DNA of 64,000 nt from Marisa cornuarietis (GCA_004794655.1 SMMW01000565.1:2188001-2252000), one strand, 5' to 3'. Positions 22,641 through 34,958 are shown, counted from the first letter of the stretch. A program made the numbers and translations. Notes: a model not told the origin generated them from the letters alone.

Positions 22641-23170
22641 CAAAAATCGTCTGCAAGCAGTCCAGTAATACACGTCCGTAATCTGTAAACCGGAGAAAAC
22701 CAAACCTGATGTTATGGCTGCCAAAGACCCTGTCCATCACAGCCAATGTCCCTGTTGCTGTCGCGATCCTGATGGGGATTTCTGTTTTGACCTCGCATCT
22801 TTGGAGAGGTTGGTCCCCACGTAGTTAAAGCTGTTTTTCTTTTCGAGCCATGCCCGGTTCCTGTAGATGTCTGTTGTACCGTTGCCATAGGTTACAACTT
22901 TGCTCTTGTCGGTGGTGATCTCAGTTTCCTGTGTGTTTGAACTGTCTGTAAGTCTGTTGGTAAGGTCTTGCAGTTCTCTGCTGGTACATGCTGTCCGATA
23001 CAATCGTCTGCAAAGAGTAGGTTGGAAATCGACCTTCTACTGAAATAATAAAGTTGTGATGGTTGTGGAGGGTTTCACGCATCGTGTTCTCCAGAAAAAT
23101 GTTGAACAGGACATTTGAAAGAGAGCATCCTCGAGGGGCGCCTACTGTCTTGTGAAAGAATACTGACAAT
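22640..23170 (-). pseudogene. Decayed LINE reverse transcriptase fragment
   Basis: Read on the minus strand, the first frame gives GAPRGCSLS followed by LFNIFLE, the typical reverse-transcriptase motif (usually GxxQGxxLSPxLFNIFLE). A shift of frame then reveals LLFADDC (FADD at 23014-23003), the catalytic metal-binding motif. A further shift gives SRELQDLTNRL, then KSKVV and FNYVGTNLSKD, all typical of the palm/thumb segment of RTE/CR1-like non-LTR elements. Weaker similarity (NIRF followed by LL) continues to about 22640. Two frameshifts and stop codons show it is dead. The N-terminal part of the polymerase and the endonuclease are absent. Confidence 0.8.
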
Positions 23171-24179
23171 GGCTGCCATAACCACCAGACAGCACCTGCT
23201 CTGTTCCTACTGCTGCTCCCTTATCTGGTCCCGTTACAGTTACTGGGGTTACACAGGGCTTATTCAGTGTTAGAGTAGTCGGTAGTCACCTACTACACCA
23301 GTCCTGCACGGTTAATGTCGCTTTGTGCTCAGAACAGATGGAAGAGGACTGCATTATCATGACCTTTGTTATTTTTTCCCAGGTGTACGATGTCATCTTA
23401 TTTATTCAGAAATGTAAAAGTGTCATCGTACCTTTCCGAAGTTTACTGCGATAGTGACGACGGATACTTGCATCTGGAACAAGCAGCTTCTGCCACTGGC
23501 AGGGTCGACAAGCAGCACGTGCATGCGAGAGTTATGGGAGAGCACGCGTGAGACGATGTAGACAAAGTGACGTATGTTTGCATAAATGTTCAACGGTCTG
23601 TCTGTCTGTCCGTCCGTCCTTCCGTACCTCCGTCTGTCCGTCCGTCCGTCCGTCTGTACGACCGGTTTTTCGTTTGTTTGTTTTGATAATCATATGATTA
23701 AAACACTGTTAATTGACTGGTCTTAACATAACATACAAGATAACCTTTCCGTTGCCAACAGAATCTCCACGCTATTATGGATCTCCATGCGAAATAAACA
23801 AGGTGAAAAAGAAAACAATATTCGAGCAAAAAAAAATGAGAACAAATTTTGGGCGACATGCAAATGCTAAAGCTGGATGTGGATTATTGGAGAATAAGAC
23901 CACACGCACCTGTTTTTTTGCTTCTCCCCTTCTGCGAACGCACGAGAGATTACAATGATCGATCGTAAAGACACGACCTTTCACACCATGTCCACTCCAG
24001 GCTCCATCAATCATTAAAAAAGGTAAATATGGAAACCTTTCCTGCACAGCGGCCCCCAGACTGGTCTTCAAGGGGTCGCGTGCGGCAGAGAAGTTTGGGA
24101 TCTGTCCTGGTACATATTGTGACAGACTCTACTAGGGACATTCAAGCTTGCATCGCACAAAATAACCTTCAGCTTTTCC

Positions 24180-24996
24180 ACTTTGTTTGTTTCTTTGTTT
24201 GTTTCTTTTTTGTCTCTTTGTGTCTTTGTTTGTTTGTTTGTTTCTTTCTTTCTTTGTTTCTTTCTTTTTTGGTTCTTTGTGTCTTTGTTTGTTTGTTTGT
24301 TTGTTTGTTTCTTTCTTTCTTTCTTTCTTTCTTTCTTTGTGTCTTTGTTTGTTTGTTTCTTTCTTTCTTTCTTTCTTTCTTTTTGTTTTTTGTGTCTTTG
24401 TTTGTTTGTGTCTTTGTTTGTTTCTTTGTTTGTTTCTTTTTTGTTTCTTTGTGTCTTTCTTTGTTTCTTTGTTTGTTTCTTTCTTTCTTTCTTTTTTGTT
24501 TCTTTGTGTCTTTGTTTGTTTGTTTCTTTCTTTCTTTATTGTTTCTTTGTGTCTTTGTTTGTTTGTTTGTTTCTTTTTGTTTCTTTGTGTCTTTGTTTGT
24601 TTCTTTCTTTTTTGTTTCTTTGTGTCTTTGTTTGTTTGTTTGTTTCTTTCTTTTTTGTTTCTTTGTGTCTTTGTTTGTTTGTTTGTTTCTTTTTGTTTCT
24701 TTGTGTCTTTGTTTGTTTCTTTCTTTTTTGTTTCTTTGTGTCTTTGTTTGTTTGTTTGTTTCTTTCTTTTTTGTTTCTTTGTGTCTTTGTTTGTTTGTTT
24801 GTTTCTTTTTGTTTCTTTGTGTCTTTGTTTGTTTCTTTCTTTTTTGTTTCTTTGTGTCTTTGTTTGTTTGTTTGTTTCTTTCTTTCTTTCTTTGTTTTTG
24901 TTTCTTTGTGTATTTGTTTGTTTGTGTGTTTGTTTCTTTTTTGTTTCTTTGTTGCTTTGTGTCTTTGTTTGTTTGCTTGTTTCTTTCTTTCTTTCT
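24180..24996 (+). repeat. TTTG/TTTC array with 116-bp higher-order units
   Basis: More than 800 bp of interleaved TTTG, TTTC and TTTGTGTC words. The word TTCTTTTTGT recurs at 24571, 24687 and 24803, giving a 116-bp higher-order period over at least three units. The plus strand has almost no adenine, so all three frames stay open for 270-330 codons and read as Phe/Val/Leu/Cys strings. These frames, and the Lys/Thr/Asn/Gln frame opposite, are compositional artefacts. Confidence 0.9.
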
Positions 24997-25083
24997 CCCT
25001 AAGAGGAGCCTTTTCTGTCACTTCAGATAGAGGTGCCAACTTATAACACAGAATAATTCGCGGAAGAGAAAGAAAGCTTGGAG

Positions 25084-25141
25084 AACAAATTCTCATTGAT
25101 GATTCAATTCTACGCATGCGTATCATCAATGAGAATTTGTT
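25084..25141. repeat. Perfect 20-bp inverted repeat (hairpin/cruciform)
   Basis: Arms AACAAATTCTCATTGATGAT (25084-25103) and ATCATCAATGAGAATTTGTT (25122-25141) are exact reverse complements with an 18-nt spacer. The spacer ends in a second palindrome, ACGCATGCGT (25112-25121). No poly(T) pol III terminator or coding sequence is attached. Its function is unknown; it could be a MITE core, a cruciform or a folding RNA. Confidence 0.85.
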
Positions 25142-26937
25142 ATGGGGCGTTCAAGAATGTGTCTGCTGACCATGATACATACATATATGCGAAGTAGCAA
25201 AGAAATATAACGAGATACGGCGGTTAATTTTCTTATTCCAGTGGCATTACAGAAGATTCCAGACCATCGTCTGATTTGTACACACGCAAGGTAACGAGCC
25301 ATAGTCGGATTTTTTTTTATAACAGAGTGAGACTACAGAAAATCCCACATCACATGATCATTTTCTAATCAGGTGACGTACCTGTGAGGAAAGAGAGGTA
25401 TAAAAATATCGGTTAATTTGGGAAAGAAAGGCAAACAGCATAATTTATTCATCCGACTTTTAAAACTACAGGACAATGAATTTTTCTACCCCACAAATTA
25501 TTGGCACAGCATCCTCCCCATCAGTAAAAGCTCCGTCAAAGAAGATTTCTTCTGGTTAATAGTTCTCCCCCCTCCCTTGTTTACAATTATTTCAGGAAAT
25601 GCATTTGCTGAAGAACCTGCTTTTTTGTGTAAGACACACTAGTCAACCTCTCAAAGGTTTCCGTGCCAACACGATAGCTTTCTCCACAGAAACGGTCTCC
25701 TACAGTGAGCGCAGATTTATTTTCCGTTTAAAAAAGTGGAATGTCGAGAAGGAGATTATGAAAACGAGCTGTTGCATTCCTGGAAGGTTATTTCTATCAA
25801 AATTCAGCGGAAGAAAAATGGACATTTGAAACATCCTGCATTCTTATCTTCTGAAGCATTACCAACATATCAAATAAACTGAAAACAAGACAAAATAAAC
25901 AATAAAGCACTTTCTGGGAACGAGGAAGGGGTTACAAAAACTGCACATGACGACGGAGGATAGAAAGGATGTTGAAAGAAAGATAAGAAAGAAGTAAATG
26001 AAAAAAGAATGAAGGTGATATTAAAGCAAAGAAAATGACCCAATGGAAGGAAGGAGATATAAAAAGGCTGGATGGCCCTAACGGGAAAGGTAAGGAACCG
26101 GCATTTTAGAAATATTTCAAAAACAAAAAATTGTGGAAGACTGTGTTCTTTAGTCATCACCATGTAGTTCCCTTCCCCCAAACACACACAAACAATTTTT
26201 CGAGAAAACAAATCCGACCAATCACAGCACCCCTCTCTTTCCCGAATTAACTAGTATGGCGTGCAAACAGTTGTGGACAATTTGGAAGGAATAGCCCCTC
26301 CCTCCCCTCATTTCGTTCGGTGACCCCCCCAACCTGTGTGTCCCTCATCCTTCACCCGCCCCCTCCCTACCTGTGCACACCGTGCGCATGCCACACGTGC
26401 TGACGCTTAGCGGGAGCCCAAGCCAAACTTGTCTAATGAGCGAGATGCGCTACGCTGATACCACGTGATTGGCAGATGTGTGACGTCACCCGTGACACTC
26501 AGGTTTCTGCCGTGAGAAGCTGACGTAGGCATTGTACTGAAGGTGGGACAACCTTTACACCTCGGTAAGATTCTGAAAACCTTGTACTTTAAAATCTAAT
26601 TTATCTCTATTTTGCGAAAGTTCTAACTTACAAAATTATTGAATAATTAAGTTAAAATATATTTATGGTCCACTAAGTTACTGAACTCGCTACTAGATCC
26701 GTGCTGTCTAATATCAAAGCCCTTGGACTGGGAAGAGGTGCGAAAAGGTGTCGTTTACTTTCGCGGACTCAGTATGATCTCGTAGATAAACTGTGATGCT
26801 AGGCGTGAAAAATCATTTCAAAAATATACAGAAGTGATTTCCCTAACTTTATACTTTACAGGTGTGAAAACCCTTTTAGTTCTAATTCGTACTGTGCAAA
26901 AAAAAAAAAAAAAACTTTCTGAAATGTGCAGACGACA
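25142..26937. other. Noncoding interval
   Basis: Mostly unique AT-rich sequence. A TGACGTCA CRE-type palindrome lies at 26481-26490 within a slightly GC-richer stretch. No gene recognised. Confidence 0.45.
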
Positions 26938-27190
26938 TGGGGGAGCGGCTTAGAAGTGCAGTGAGTAAAATGCTGGCTTGTCATTGCTGCAGTGAGGATT
27001 GTGAAATCTTGGGTTCGGATCTCATCTCGGGGCACACGCTCTTCTCTCTGGATGGACTCCTGTTCATTGATCTGACAGCCAGTTTTTTTTTCCCCGAGTG
27101 CATTGGTTTCCTCTCCTGACATCACTTCTAACACCTTGTAGTGCGAAATCACTACCAGGTGGAAGCACTTATTTATCACACCAACCAACC
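26938..27190 (+). mobile_element. Diverged SINE related to the 53.97-kb family
   Basis: A B-box-like GGGTTCGGATCT (27013-27024) is followed by CATCTCGGGGCACACGCTCT, matching the post-B-box sequence of the 53.97-kb copy. The A-box region (AGTGAGTAAAATGCTGG) is less clear. The 3' part (TAGTGCGAAATCACTACCAG) ends before a CCAACCAACC repeat. No target duplication is evident. Confidence 0.55.
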
Positions 27191-27419
27191 AACAAACCAA
27201 TCAACCCAGACTCAGGCAAGCAGCCAGCCAATTAACTAACAACCTAGATCATAATGTGACAGACTGCAAGCCCTAGCAACAGAAGACAGACTAACGTTCT
27301 TCCTCACCTTCTCGTTGCCTAGAAGAAAAGTTTCGCGTTTCCTAAGAAGGGAGAGAGAGAGAGAGGGGGCAGCGTGGCAGTAACACACCTCCACTCCTCG
27401 ACTGTAATTTAAAGCAGCA

Positions 27420-27625
27420 TCAACCCATTGCAGTTCTATCTGACCTTGAACTCTACCATAATTATGAAGCCCGCGAGGCGCCGAAGAGTCTGCGGACTCA
27501 GCCCAGGGCTTTAGTGGGCCAGCACGAGCAGGTCCCCCTCACTGACACCATGCTGTGCTACCCCTACAGCTACAGCATCACGGATTCCGTCAGACAAAAG
27601 TCCGGATTTGTCTCTTGAAGAGGTC
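27420..27625 (+). promoter_or_regulatory. Candidate conserved regulatory block D
   Basis: Holds TGACCTTGA (27441-27449), the reverse complement of the nuclear-receptor monomer site TCAAGGTCA. The palindromic homeodomain-type CATAATTATG (27457-27466) lies 8 bp away, followed by a GC-rich unique segment. No long open frame. Confidence 0.3.
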
Positions 27626-27794
27626 GGGGCGCCATCGGATCTTGTGCTTGTTAATCATAACTAGGAAGAGCGATTTTCTTTTTTAATTTTTTGTGATGAC
27701 TTTTATTTCAAAGGCATCCCTCTGAGCACTTTAGCGAGCCCTGGTCACGTTGCCTCGAACTCGCATGCATACAGCCACACTCCCGAGTATACTG

Positions 27795-27796
<2 letters not shown>

Positions 27797-27832
<36 letters not shown>
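27797..27832 (+). repeat. (AC)n microsatellite
   Basis: Eighteen uninterrupted AC dinucleotides. Confidence 0.95.
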
Positions 27833-27835
<3 letters not shown>

Positions 27836-28599
27836 AAAGAAGCAAACTAGTAAAGAGATTAGAGCTCAGCCGCGGAGGAGGCACCAGCAGTGGTCACGTG
27901 ACTGCTCGTGACAAACGTGTGCTCATGTTAGAGAAGTTTCAGCGGGCACTGGCCCGGCAACAGGTGGGCATAAAGCGACAGGTGTGCGGACGAGATCAGT
28001 GTGGCAGGTATGGCACGTTAGGACAGGTGCGCACGCTATACCAGTCGCGAGTGTTTGCAAAGAAAAAAATCAAGCATGCTACTTTTCACTGCGATGTAGC
28101 TGATTATCTAACGTAAGTCAATGTTTTTGATGAAAGGGGGAGTGACCGGCAGAGCTAACTGTCTGAGACTCACATATCCTCGAGTCAATTCATTGTCGTG
28201 GACACGTTAACAGAACAGAGTTTGTTATTAGTTTGTGACAAAAATACGTTGACGTTAATAACTGACTTTTAAAATATTTTTTTAAAATTTAATTAACTTT
28301 TTATTATTGTTTGTTTACTAAAGCACGGAACAGAGGTTTTTGTTCTGAATTTTAAATGTGTTCTGAAAGTGAAGTGAGAACAATTTGCACAGGCTAGCCT
28401 TTAAATCCAAGTAAATCTTCGCTCTTTCGAATCAAATGTCCATTTGGAAACACTCGCCGCGATATAACCCTAGCTGTCGCCACGGCGTAAAACTCAATCA
28501 CCGCCACCCCCTCCCACCAACCTTTCTCCCAAACACAAATTAGGACAGTAGCGACAAAAGTCACGTGACCCTTCATCAGGGTGCGTCATTGTTTGATAC

Positions 28600-28800
28600 T
28601 TTAATGGCCCCCCCGTATGCCCGCTATCTTTTCTTGAGCTTGTAAAACCCACAGCGCGCGCTCCAGCGGGCAAACACCAGCAAGTTCCCGGATTAGGCGG
28701 AGGGACTTCGATCTGTCGCCTCGACGGCAGCGGACATCAGCAGCCGCCAATGTTTGGCAAAACTCTCCACTTCGTCAGACATGCCGGGGCCAATGGCTCC
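28600..28800 (+). promoter_or_regulatory. Candidate conserved regulatory block E
   Basis: GC-rich unique sequence ending in a C12 run at 28799. It has a GCGCGCGCTCCAGCG segment and CCAATG/CCAAT-type words, but no coding frame of note. The weakest of these candidates. Confidence 0.15.
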
Positions 28801-29238
28801 CCCCCCCCCCACCGCCCACACCATACTGAGTCTCGAGACCAAACAGTACAAATTAGCTCCCTTGCAGCCCTGTAATCGGGATTCGCTTGTCTTACTGAGT
28901 ATGGACCGGCGGTCGGAGGCAGCCTGGTGGTGGTGGTGGGGGGGGGGGTAGAGGGGCCATGACTCGATTGAAGGAGTGTTATACGGCTAGGCTTCAAGCA
29001 GCTTACGGGAAGCCAAGGATGTTCTCATCTGAACACGTTCCTTGAACTGACTCATCTTCATTCTACGGGATCGATCGTGGTCGCTGGCGACATCTAAAGG
29101 AATCAGTGAGTAGAAGTAGACACCTGGAGAAAGACTAAAGGTGGCAAATGGGGGCATAAATTACTGATAATGTTGTCACCTTTGAGCAAAGATGATAACA
29201 AAGTAGAGCCAACTCCAGTATTATTCACCTCCTTCTGC

Positions 29239-29239
29239 C

Positions 29240-29271
<32 letters not shown>

Positions 29272-29300
29272 CAAAACAAAAAACAAAAAACAAAAAACGG
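29239..29300 (+). repeat. (CAAAA)n microsatellite
   Basis: CAAAA and CAAAAA units. They are followed at 29338-29375 by short ATC and ATT runs. Confidence 0.9.
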
Positions 29301-29375
29301 CGTAGCGGGAGAAAAGAAACAGAGTTGAAAAAAATAAAATCATCATCATCATCATCTTATTATTATTATTATTAA

Positions 29376-32048
29376 TATTGGAAAGCAAGACAAGTATTTA
29401 TTTATTAAGCCTGATTTTTTTAACGTTTCTCGATGATTATCATTTCTGCAGGTTTGTTTGAAGTACTGATAACAGAAGTGAGTGATAGATAACATATCCC
29501 TAACTAGAAAAGTAACAGATGGTAAAGATACTCAAATCCTCAGTCAGTTTTAGTCGGTTTCTGCAACAAGTCCTGGAATTTCCCCCTCAGCTTTAAACTA
29601 GCACTAACTGTAAATTCCCACGGGGAGAGAAAGAGAGAGAAAAAAATGACTCGGAGGTGAAGGACGACGACGGCAGCAGATCAAAGGTGTTGGCGGAAAG
29701 GCGCACTCTCTCGCCCCAAGCACTCTTACCTTTCGTTTGGCAGGTAGATCCTAAAAACCGCCAGGTGGAGGGAACGAGGAAGCACAGGTTTTTGTGGCGA
29801 AAGCGAGAAAACGAAACCTCCTCGGCAACAGGTACAAAGGAAACAGAAAACTGTTTCGAACTACTTGCCAGTACATAACTTAAACTACTTACCTGTATAT
29901 CACCTGCCCTGCTTACCTGTACATCACCTAACTCTAACCCTTACGAGATATGGTACTTAACTGCAATGTTTAGAAAGAATAACAATTAGACTCAATTAAC
30001 CTTTTCTCCTACATTCTAGCAACAGAAAAAATTTGCATCTTCATTAGTCCCATTAGCGAAATCGATTGGATTGTTACTGAGGCTGTCAGTGCAAAAGATG
30101 TTAGCAAGAGGCTTGGTGTGATCTCCCGTGAGACTTAAACACTCTGGTTGATCGATAACAGGAGGATGAGACCCCGGGACCACCAACAGCTTTGCGAGAG
30201 TTTTGCTTTTCCTCTGAGAGCTGGAGGGACGACTGTTGAAATGATGGCCGCTGTTCCGCTGAAGAGCATATTTCTGTCGTAACAGGACGACACTACTCAC
30301 TGCTTATGGACGACGGACCCTTGAGACACTGGCAAGGATCTCTCCCAACACCCGCTTCAAGGGTCTTCTTGAGTGCTATTTATTGTCACAAATATGAATA
30401 TGCTTAACAAGATGGTCATAAACACAATTTTTCAATACATGATCACGTGCTCGACTCTGTGCCTGGTTAAAAAGGTTTTGTTGCTGGACATCAAGAGAAA
30501 GAAACAACAACAACATGCGGCGTCACAGAGCAACGACCATTCTCCCACACCTCTCCATCCCCATCACCTCGCCACTCACATTCCCCACTCCCCATATTCC
30601 CTCAGAGCCCCATCCCCCCCCCCCGAGTGCGAAATCGCCACTAGCTGTTAGTACTTTTCCCTCCCAAGATCAGCAACAACGAGGATGGAGAATCTTGGAG
30701 ATTGTGTGGATGGAGACGAATCACCTTGATGTACGCCCCTCGTCATTATGTGTAGAGTTGTGTCTACCTGCTTGTTCGTCAATAAATCATTCTCTGTCAC
30801 AGGTCCATTAGTTATTCCTCAAAATCCAGCCTCGTTTCTTTCATAATTCCACATTTCTTTCTCTCGCGTTCATCTTTTTTTTCCCCTTTAATAATGCACT
30901 GTTTTTTTCCACAGGTCAATCGTGTTTCTCTTCAAAAATAAATTTCTTTTTCTTCACAAACCTTTTCTGCTAGTCCACCATGTTTTCCATCACATGTCCA
31001 TTTTGTTATCCGATGAAGCATGGAAGAGACCGGCGGTCAAAAAGCTTTCTTTCATTTTGCTCAGGTCTTTGATCAGGGAAAATGTTTTTGCTTTCTTTCA
31101 TTAGTGAGGTTACAGCTGTTAATGGTATATTTTGAGAATGCGACTCTTTCTCTCTTCTTTACGCGCTTTCTCGAGGGGAATATACTGTTGTGTCCGAGAC
31201 TCCTTAACAATCGCTTTGTCATTGTCTCAGATGAATTAGCCTTTCTCTGTGCTTCCTTTCATATCTTAGTTTCCGTTTTGTTTAATTTTCACTGTCGTCG
31301 GAATTACGATCGAGAATTTGTGAGATCAGGTCTGGCCAACACAGTTTGGAAAGCATATTTAGGTAACCATGAGTACAGCTCACCAATGCAAGGTGTCTCA
31401 ATCGAAGTTTTTAAATATTACTGGAGCGCCATGGTTTACACTTCATAATATTTATGACGCCATTTTGTTTCACAGCAGCAACATTCAGCCGACAGTTAAA
31501 GAGATACAGAGAGCTTTTGCTGTTTAATGATTCAGGATATTGCCCGGCATATTTTCCTGATCAGACAAACACTAGTCTGGGGAAATTGTTTTGATTGTAG
31601 ATTAACGATCTAGATTGTCTTCCCTTGGCGTTAAGGACTCACAGATCGTGCTGTCTTCACTGAGCTCTTCGTCTTCATCAATGACACTTATCTTGGCGAG
31701 TCTAATGGGTGGATATTAATGAAGTATAAAGCCGGTTGGAGAATATATCTGGCAACATCAATAAACGTTGTTGTGGTGGTTGTGGTGGTAGAATAGACTC
31801 GGAATAAGAAGTAGGGGTAGTGGAGGAGTATCGGAGTCAGTGGCAGTAGACATCCGTGACATGGGTGACAGCGATGTCAAACTCCTGGTCCAACCCCGAG
31901 GGTTCATCAGTAAAGTATGTAGGCACATGAAATGTGTGCTTTAATTAGTCACTGTTACAGTTGCCTTTATTTCAGCTTTATAGATGCGAGACCGAGCGGT
32001 CACCACGCTGCTGATTTCAGAACTACTACAGTTGCAAATGAGGACATC
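29376..32048. other. Noncoding interval
   Basis: Frames of 73-142 codons (for example 31020-31448 plus and 30016-30300 minus) have no recognisable domains and no splice or codon support. C-runs at 30616. Nothing else seen. Confidence 0.45.
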
Positions 32049-32165
32049 AGGCGCGCGCGCGAGAGACAGATAAAGAGAGAGAGAGAAAGAGAGAGAAAGA
32101 GAGAGAACGAGAAAGAGAGAAGAAGAGAAAGAGAGAAAGAATGAGAGAGAAAGAGAGAGAGAGAA
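32049..32165 (+). repeat. (GC)n and (GA)n purine tract
   Basis: A GCGCGCGCGC start followed by about 100 bp of GAGA, GAAA and GAAC. The Arg/Glu frame it creates (32060-32144) is an artefact. Confidence 0.9.
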
Positions 32166-33064
32166 ATGGATCTAAAGGCAATTCCTAATCGGAGAAATCA
32201 GTGCCATAGTTCATCAAACGTCCATATCTGTCCAGGTAAAAAAAAAAAGTCGCAATCCAGTTTTCATACCCTGTGTATCTTTGACCGAGACATGATCTCC
32301 TACTCTTGCCATCATCAAAATATCTCTCTCCTGAAAACAGCAGGCAGGCGCATCCACACTCCGTTCCCATACTCCCCACCCCAACCCCAGCGCACACACC
32401 AATACCACCAACAAAACATCTAAATTTAGTTTACACACTACACACTACACACACTAAACTGTATTTCCTCTACACTTATAAAACTATATATTGACTCAAC
32501 TTCACTGTTTCATCACTCCAGTCTTTGAATACTCCTTCAGTACTTTGAAAATTTCCTTAAGATATATATATATATATATGTGTATGTGTTACAAATGCCA
32601 ATGTCTATCACAAATATTCCTCTTGCTATGAACGTGTACACATGCTGATTCTAAGTATCTATTCGCGCGTTTCAAACGTGAATGATTGGCCTTTTCCGAC
32701 ACTTTTTCTTTCCGTGTGTCAATTGACACCTGCTCACAACACCTGGATGTGGCAGATGAGAGCGACCAGCCAAACACCTGACAGGCTGATAACAACACCT
32801 GTCGGAAAGCTTTACCTCACACTCACCTGTCCCAAAGGCCGGGTGTTTACGTGGAAAGCGATTTCACCCGCTTCCGAGGAGGAAGCGAGTCTGTGGAATC
32901 AGACTGTGTGTTTCTACCCCACACATTATTTACAACACAGTTGAAGCAGTGTGACAGACACACCATAAGGACAAAGGTCTAAACTGAAGTTCTTACTTGC
33001 CTGCTGGAGTTGTTTCTTATTTTCTCTTTCTGTTTAATACTCTACAATGGAAAAATAGAGAGCT

Positions 33065-33190
33065 TACTAGTTAAAACAATGGCGTTCGAACCGGGAGGAG
33101 CAACGGTTTGAACCTCTTTGTGGGGCAAGGGAACTTCTGTCAGTTGACCGACCTAGCTGTCGGGAATAGCTCTAGGATGGGGATGGTAAT
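33065..33190 (+). mobile_element. Diverged SINE head (5.8-kb family)
   Basis: The segment ATGGCGTTCGAACCGGGAGG and CGGTTTGAACCTCT aligns with the anticodon-arm to B-box part of the 5.8-kb SINE. GTCAGTTGACCGACCTAGCTG with CGGGAAT aligns with its post-tRNA core. Similarity stops near 33190, before the tail. A matching tail fragment lies about 570 bp downstream. Confidence 0.55.
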
Positions 33191-33763
33191 TGTTATTGAC
33201 TGTATCGTGATTAAGCTTAAATTTTCTAAGGATTATTGTGGAAGAACGAAAGAGCGTGAATGACGTCAGTTGTTCGGAAGACGTGTATGAGTGATGTAAA
33301 ACAGTGAAGGAAATGACGTGAGGGAGAGCGCGAGGAGCAGTTAGTCAGGTAGGAGAAGAGAGAGGTTTAGGACGGAAAGACAAGTAGGGTAGGAATTAAA
33401 AGAAGAATTTGTTGAGTAGGGCGTTTAGGAGTATATAGATCGATTAGGTGAGTAGGTATTCTTGTAGATATTCAGAAAGGCAGGACTCAAAGGTTAGGGA
33501 TTTTATTATTTTAAAGTAATCTGGATGTAGGAATCGTTTATTTAACTGACTTTTCATTTGTGTATTTTACTTGTTTTCTTCTTTTATTCATACTTAGTAA
33601 AGCAGAGAGATTCGTTAGGCAAATCATTCTTTTCTTTTAATTTGTGTGAAAGAACACGTATTTGTCAGGCTCCGTGTATGTGTTGAAAGGATTGAGTGAC
33701 TGATACACTGCGCGGTGGTCGGGACATGCAGCAAGAGAGATAGAGAGAGAGAGAGAAAGGAAG

Positions 33764-33880
33764 AGGGAAGAGATGGACACCGCCCTTACAAAAAAGCTGA
33801 CCTCGAGAAAGTGAGGTCTCTAACACCTCGCTCCCCAGAGAGCGAAAAACGTTTAGGGGTCGACATCTACCTTTTAATAC
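33764..33880 (+). mobile_element. SINE tail fragment (5.8-kb family)
   Basis: It shares AAAGCTGACCTCGAGAAAGT, GAGGTCTCTAACACCTCGCT and a GTTTAGGGG-type end with the tail of the 5.8-kb element (AGCTGGACCCGAGAAAAGTG and onward). No tRNA-like head is attached. It may be the displaced 3' half of the copy whose head is at 33065-33190. Confidence 0.65.
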
Positions 33881-34096
33881 TTTGCTACTGCATAGAATTG
33901 AAAGCAGTTTGAGGAAACACAACCTTCCTTCATGCAACGCTCAGGACCGTCAATTGAAAGCATATTAAATTCTTCAAATAATGGACAACTTCTGTTGTGT
34001 AAAAAGATCTTTGCAGATGGCCACATTCGAGCCAGATTGTGAAAACACAAAATGTGAGGACATACAAAAAAAAAGAACACCACACACTCTTTCTCG

Positions 34097-34098
<2 letters not shown>

Positions 34099-34173
<75 letters not shown>
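34099..34173 (+). repeat. (AC)n microsatellite
   Basis: About 37 AC units preceded by TCGTTC and followed by a pyrimidine-rich tract to 34230. Confidence 0.95.
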
Positions 34174-34175
<2 letters not shown>

Positions 34176-34890
34176 TTATCTTTTTCGTTTCCTTTTTCTC
34201 TTTTGTTTTCTTCTTTTTTTTTCTTCTGTCATTGGCTGTTCGTTCTTTCTCCGGTATTGTTCTCTGTACTCTAATTAACCCCTACTCCCCTCACTAAACA
34301 CTCACCTCACTTCCTCCTCCACAAACCCACTCAAGGTCCAGGCCGGGTCTTTCAGGTTACTGACCCCCAGTCGACACAGACGTTCACTTCCCACAGTCCA
34401 TCATCAGCGAGATTGGACAGGACGGATGTGGACAGATCACCCGTGCTCACTACCGGTCCCCACATCAAAGCCGGTGACCTGAAAAAGAACAGCCACAAGT
34501 CAGATGAAAGAAATTACCGCCTCTTTTCCCGTCGCCAACGCTCACCTGGTCGCGGACCTCGGCTCCCAGCGCGAGTTCACTGCAAGAAAGTCAAGGGTCA
34601 GGCGGCTGCTCAACAGGAGGGAGAAGCTGGAATTAAATGCTAACCCGAGTGCAAAATTATTTTCAAATGATTTGGCTTAACCAATTTTAAGATACTAATT
34701 AAATCTGAGCAGCAACAGTCTCTTCCATCCACGAGCTTCGCACATCGCTGCTCTCACTTCCGAGGAGGAAAAACTCGAAGACGTCACGTGACTTCACAAA
34801 ATGTAGTCTGGGTGTTTGGGTGAGGTCTCATCAGAACGAGGATAAATAAGATAAATTAGAATTAAATTAGATTATTTAGTCATTCCATGT

Positions 34891-34891
<1 letters not shown>

Positions 34892-34953
<62 letters not shown>
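34892..34953 (+). repeat. (GT)n microsatellite
   Basis: About 30 GT units, less than 800 bp from the (AC)n at 34.1 kb. The two could pair as an imperfect inverted repeat. Confidence 0.95.

Positions 34954-34958
<5 letters not shown>

Noticed and set aside
24029..25046. Three overlapping plus-strand frames of 271-333 codons rich in Phe, Val, Leu and Cys
   Set aside because: They coincide with the TTTG/TTTC array. All frames are open because the strand lacks adenine; there is no domain or codon bias.
31020..31448. Plus-strand frame of 142 codons
   Set aside because: No recognisable domain and no splice or start context better than chance in AT-rich DNA.
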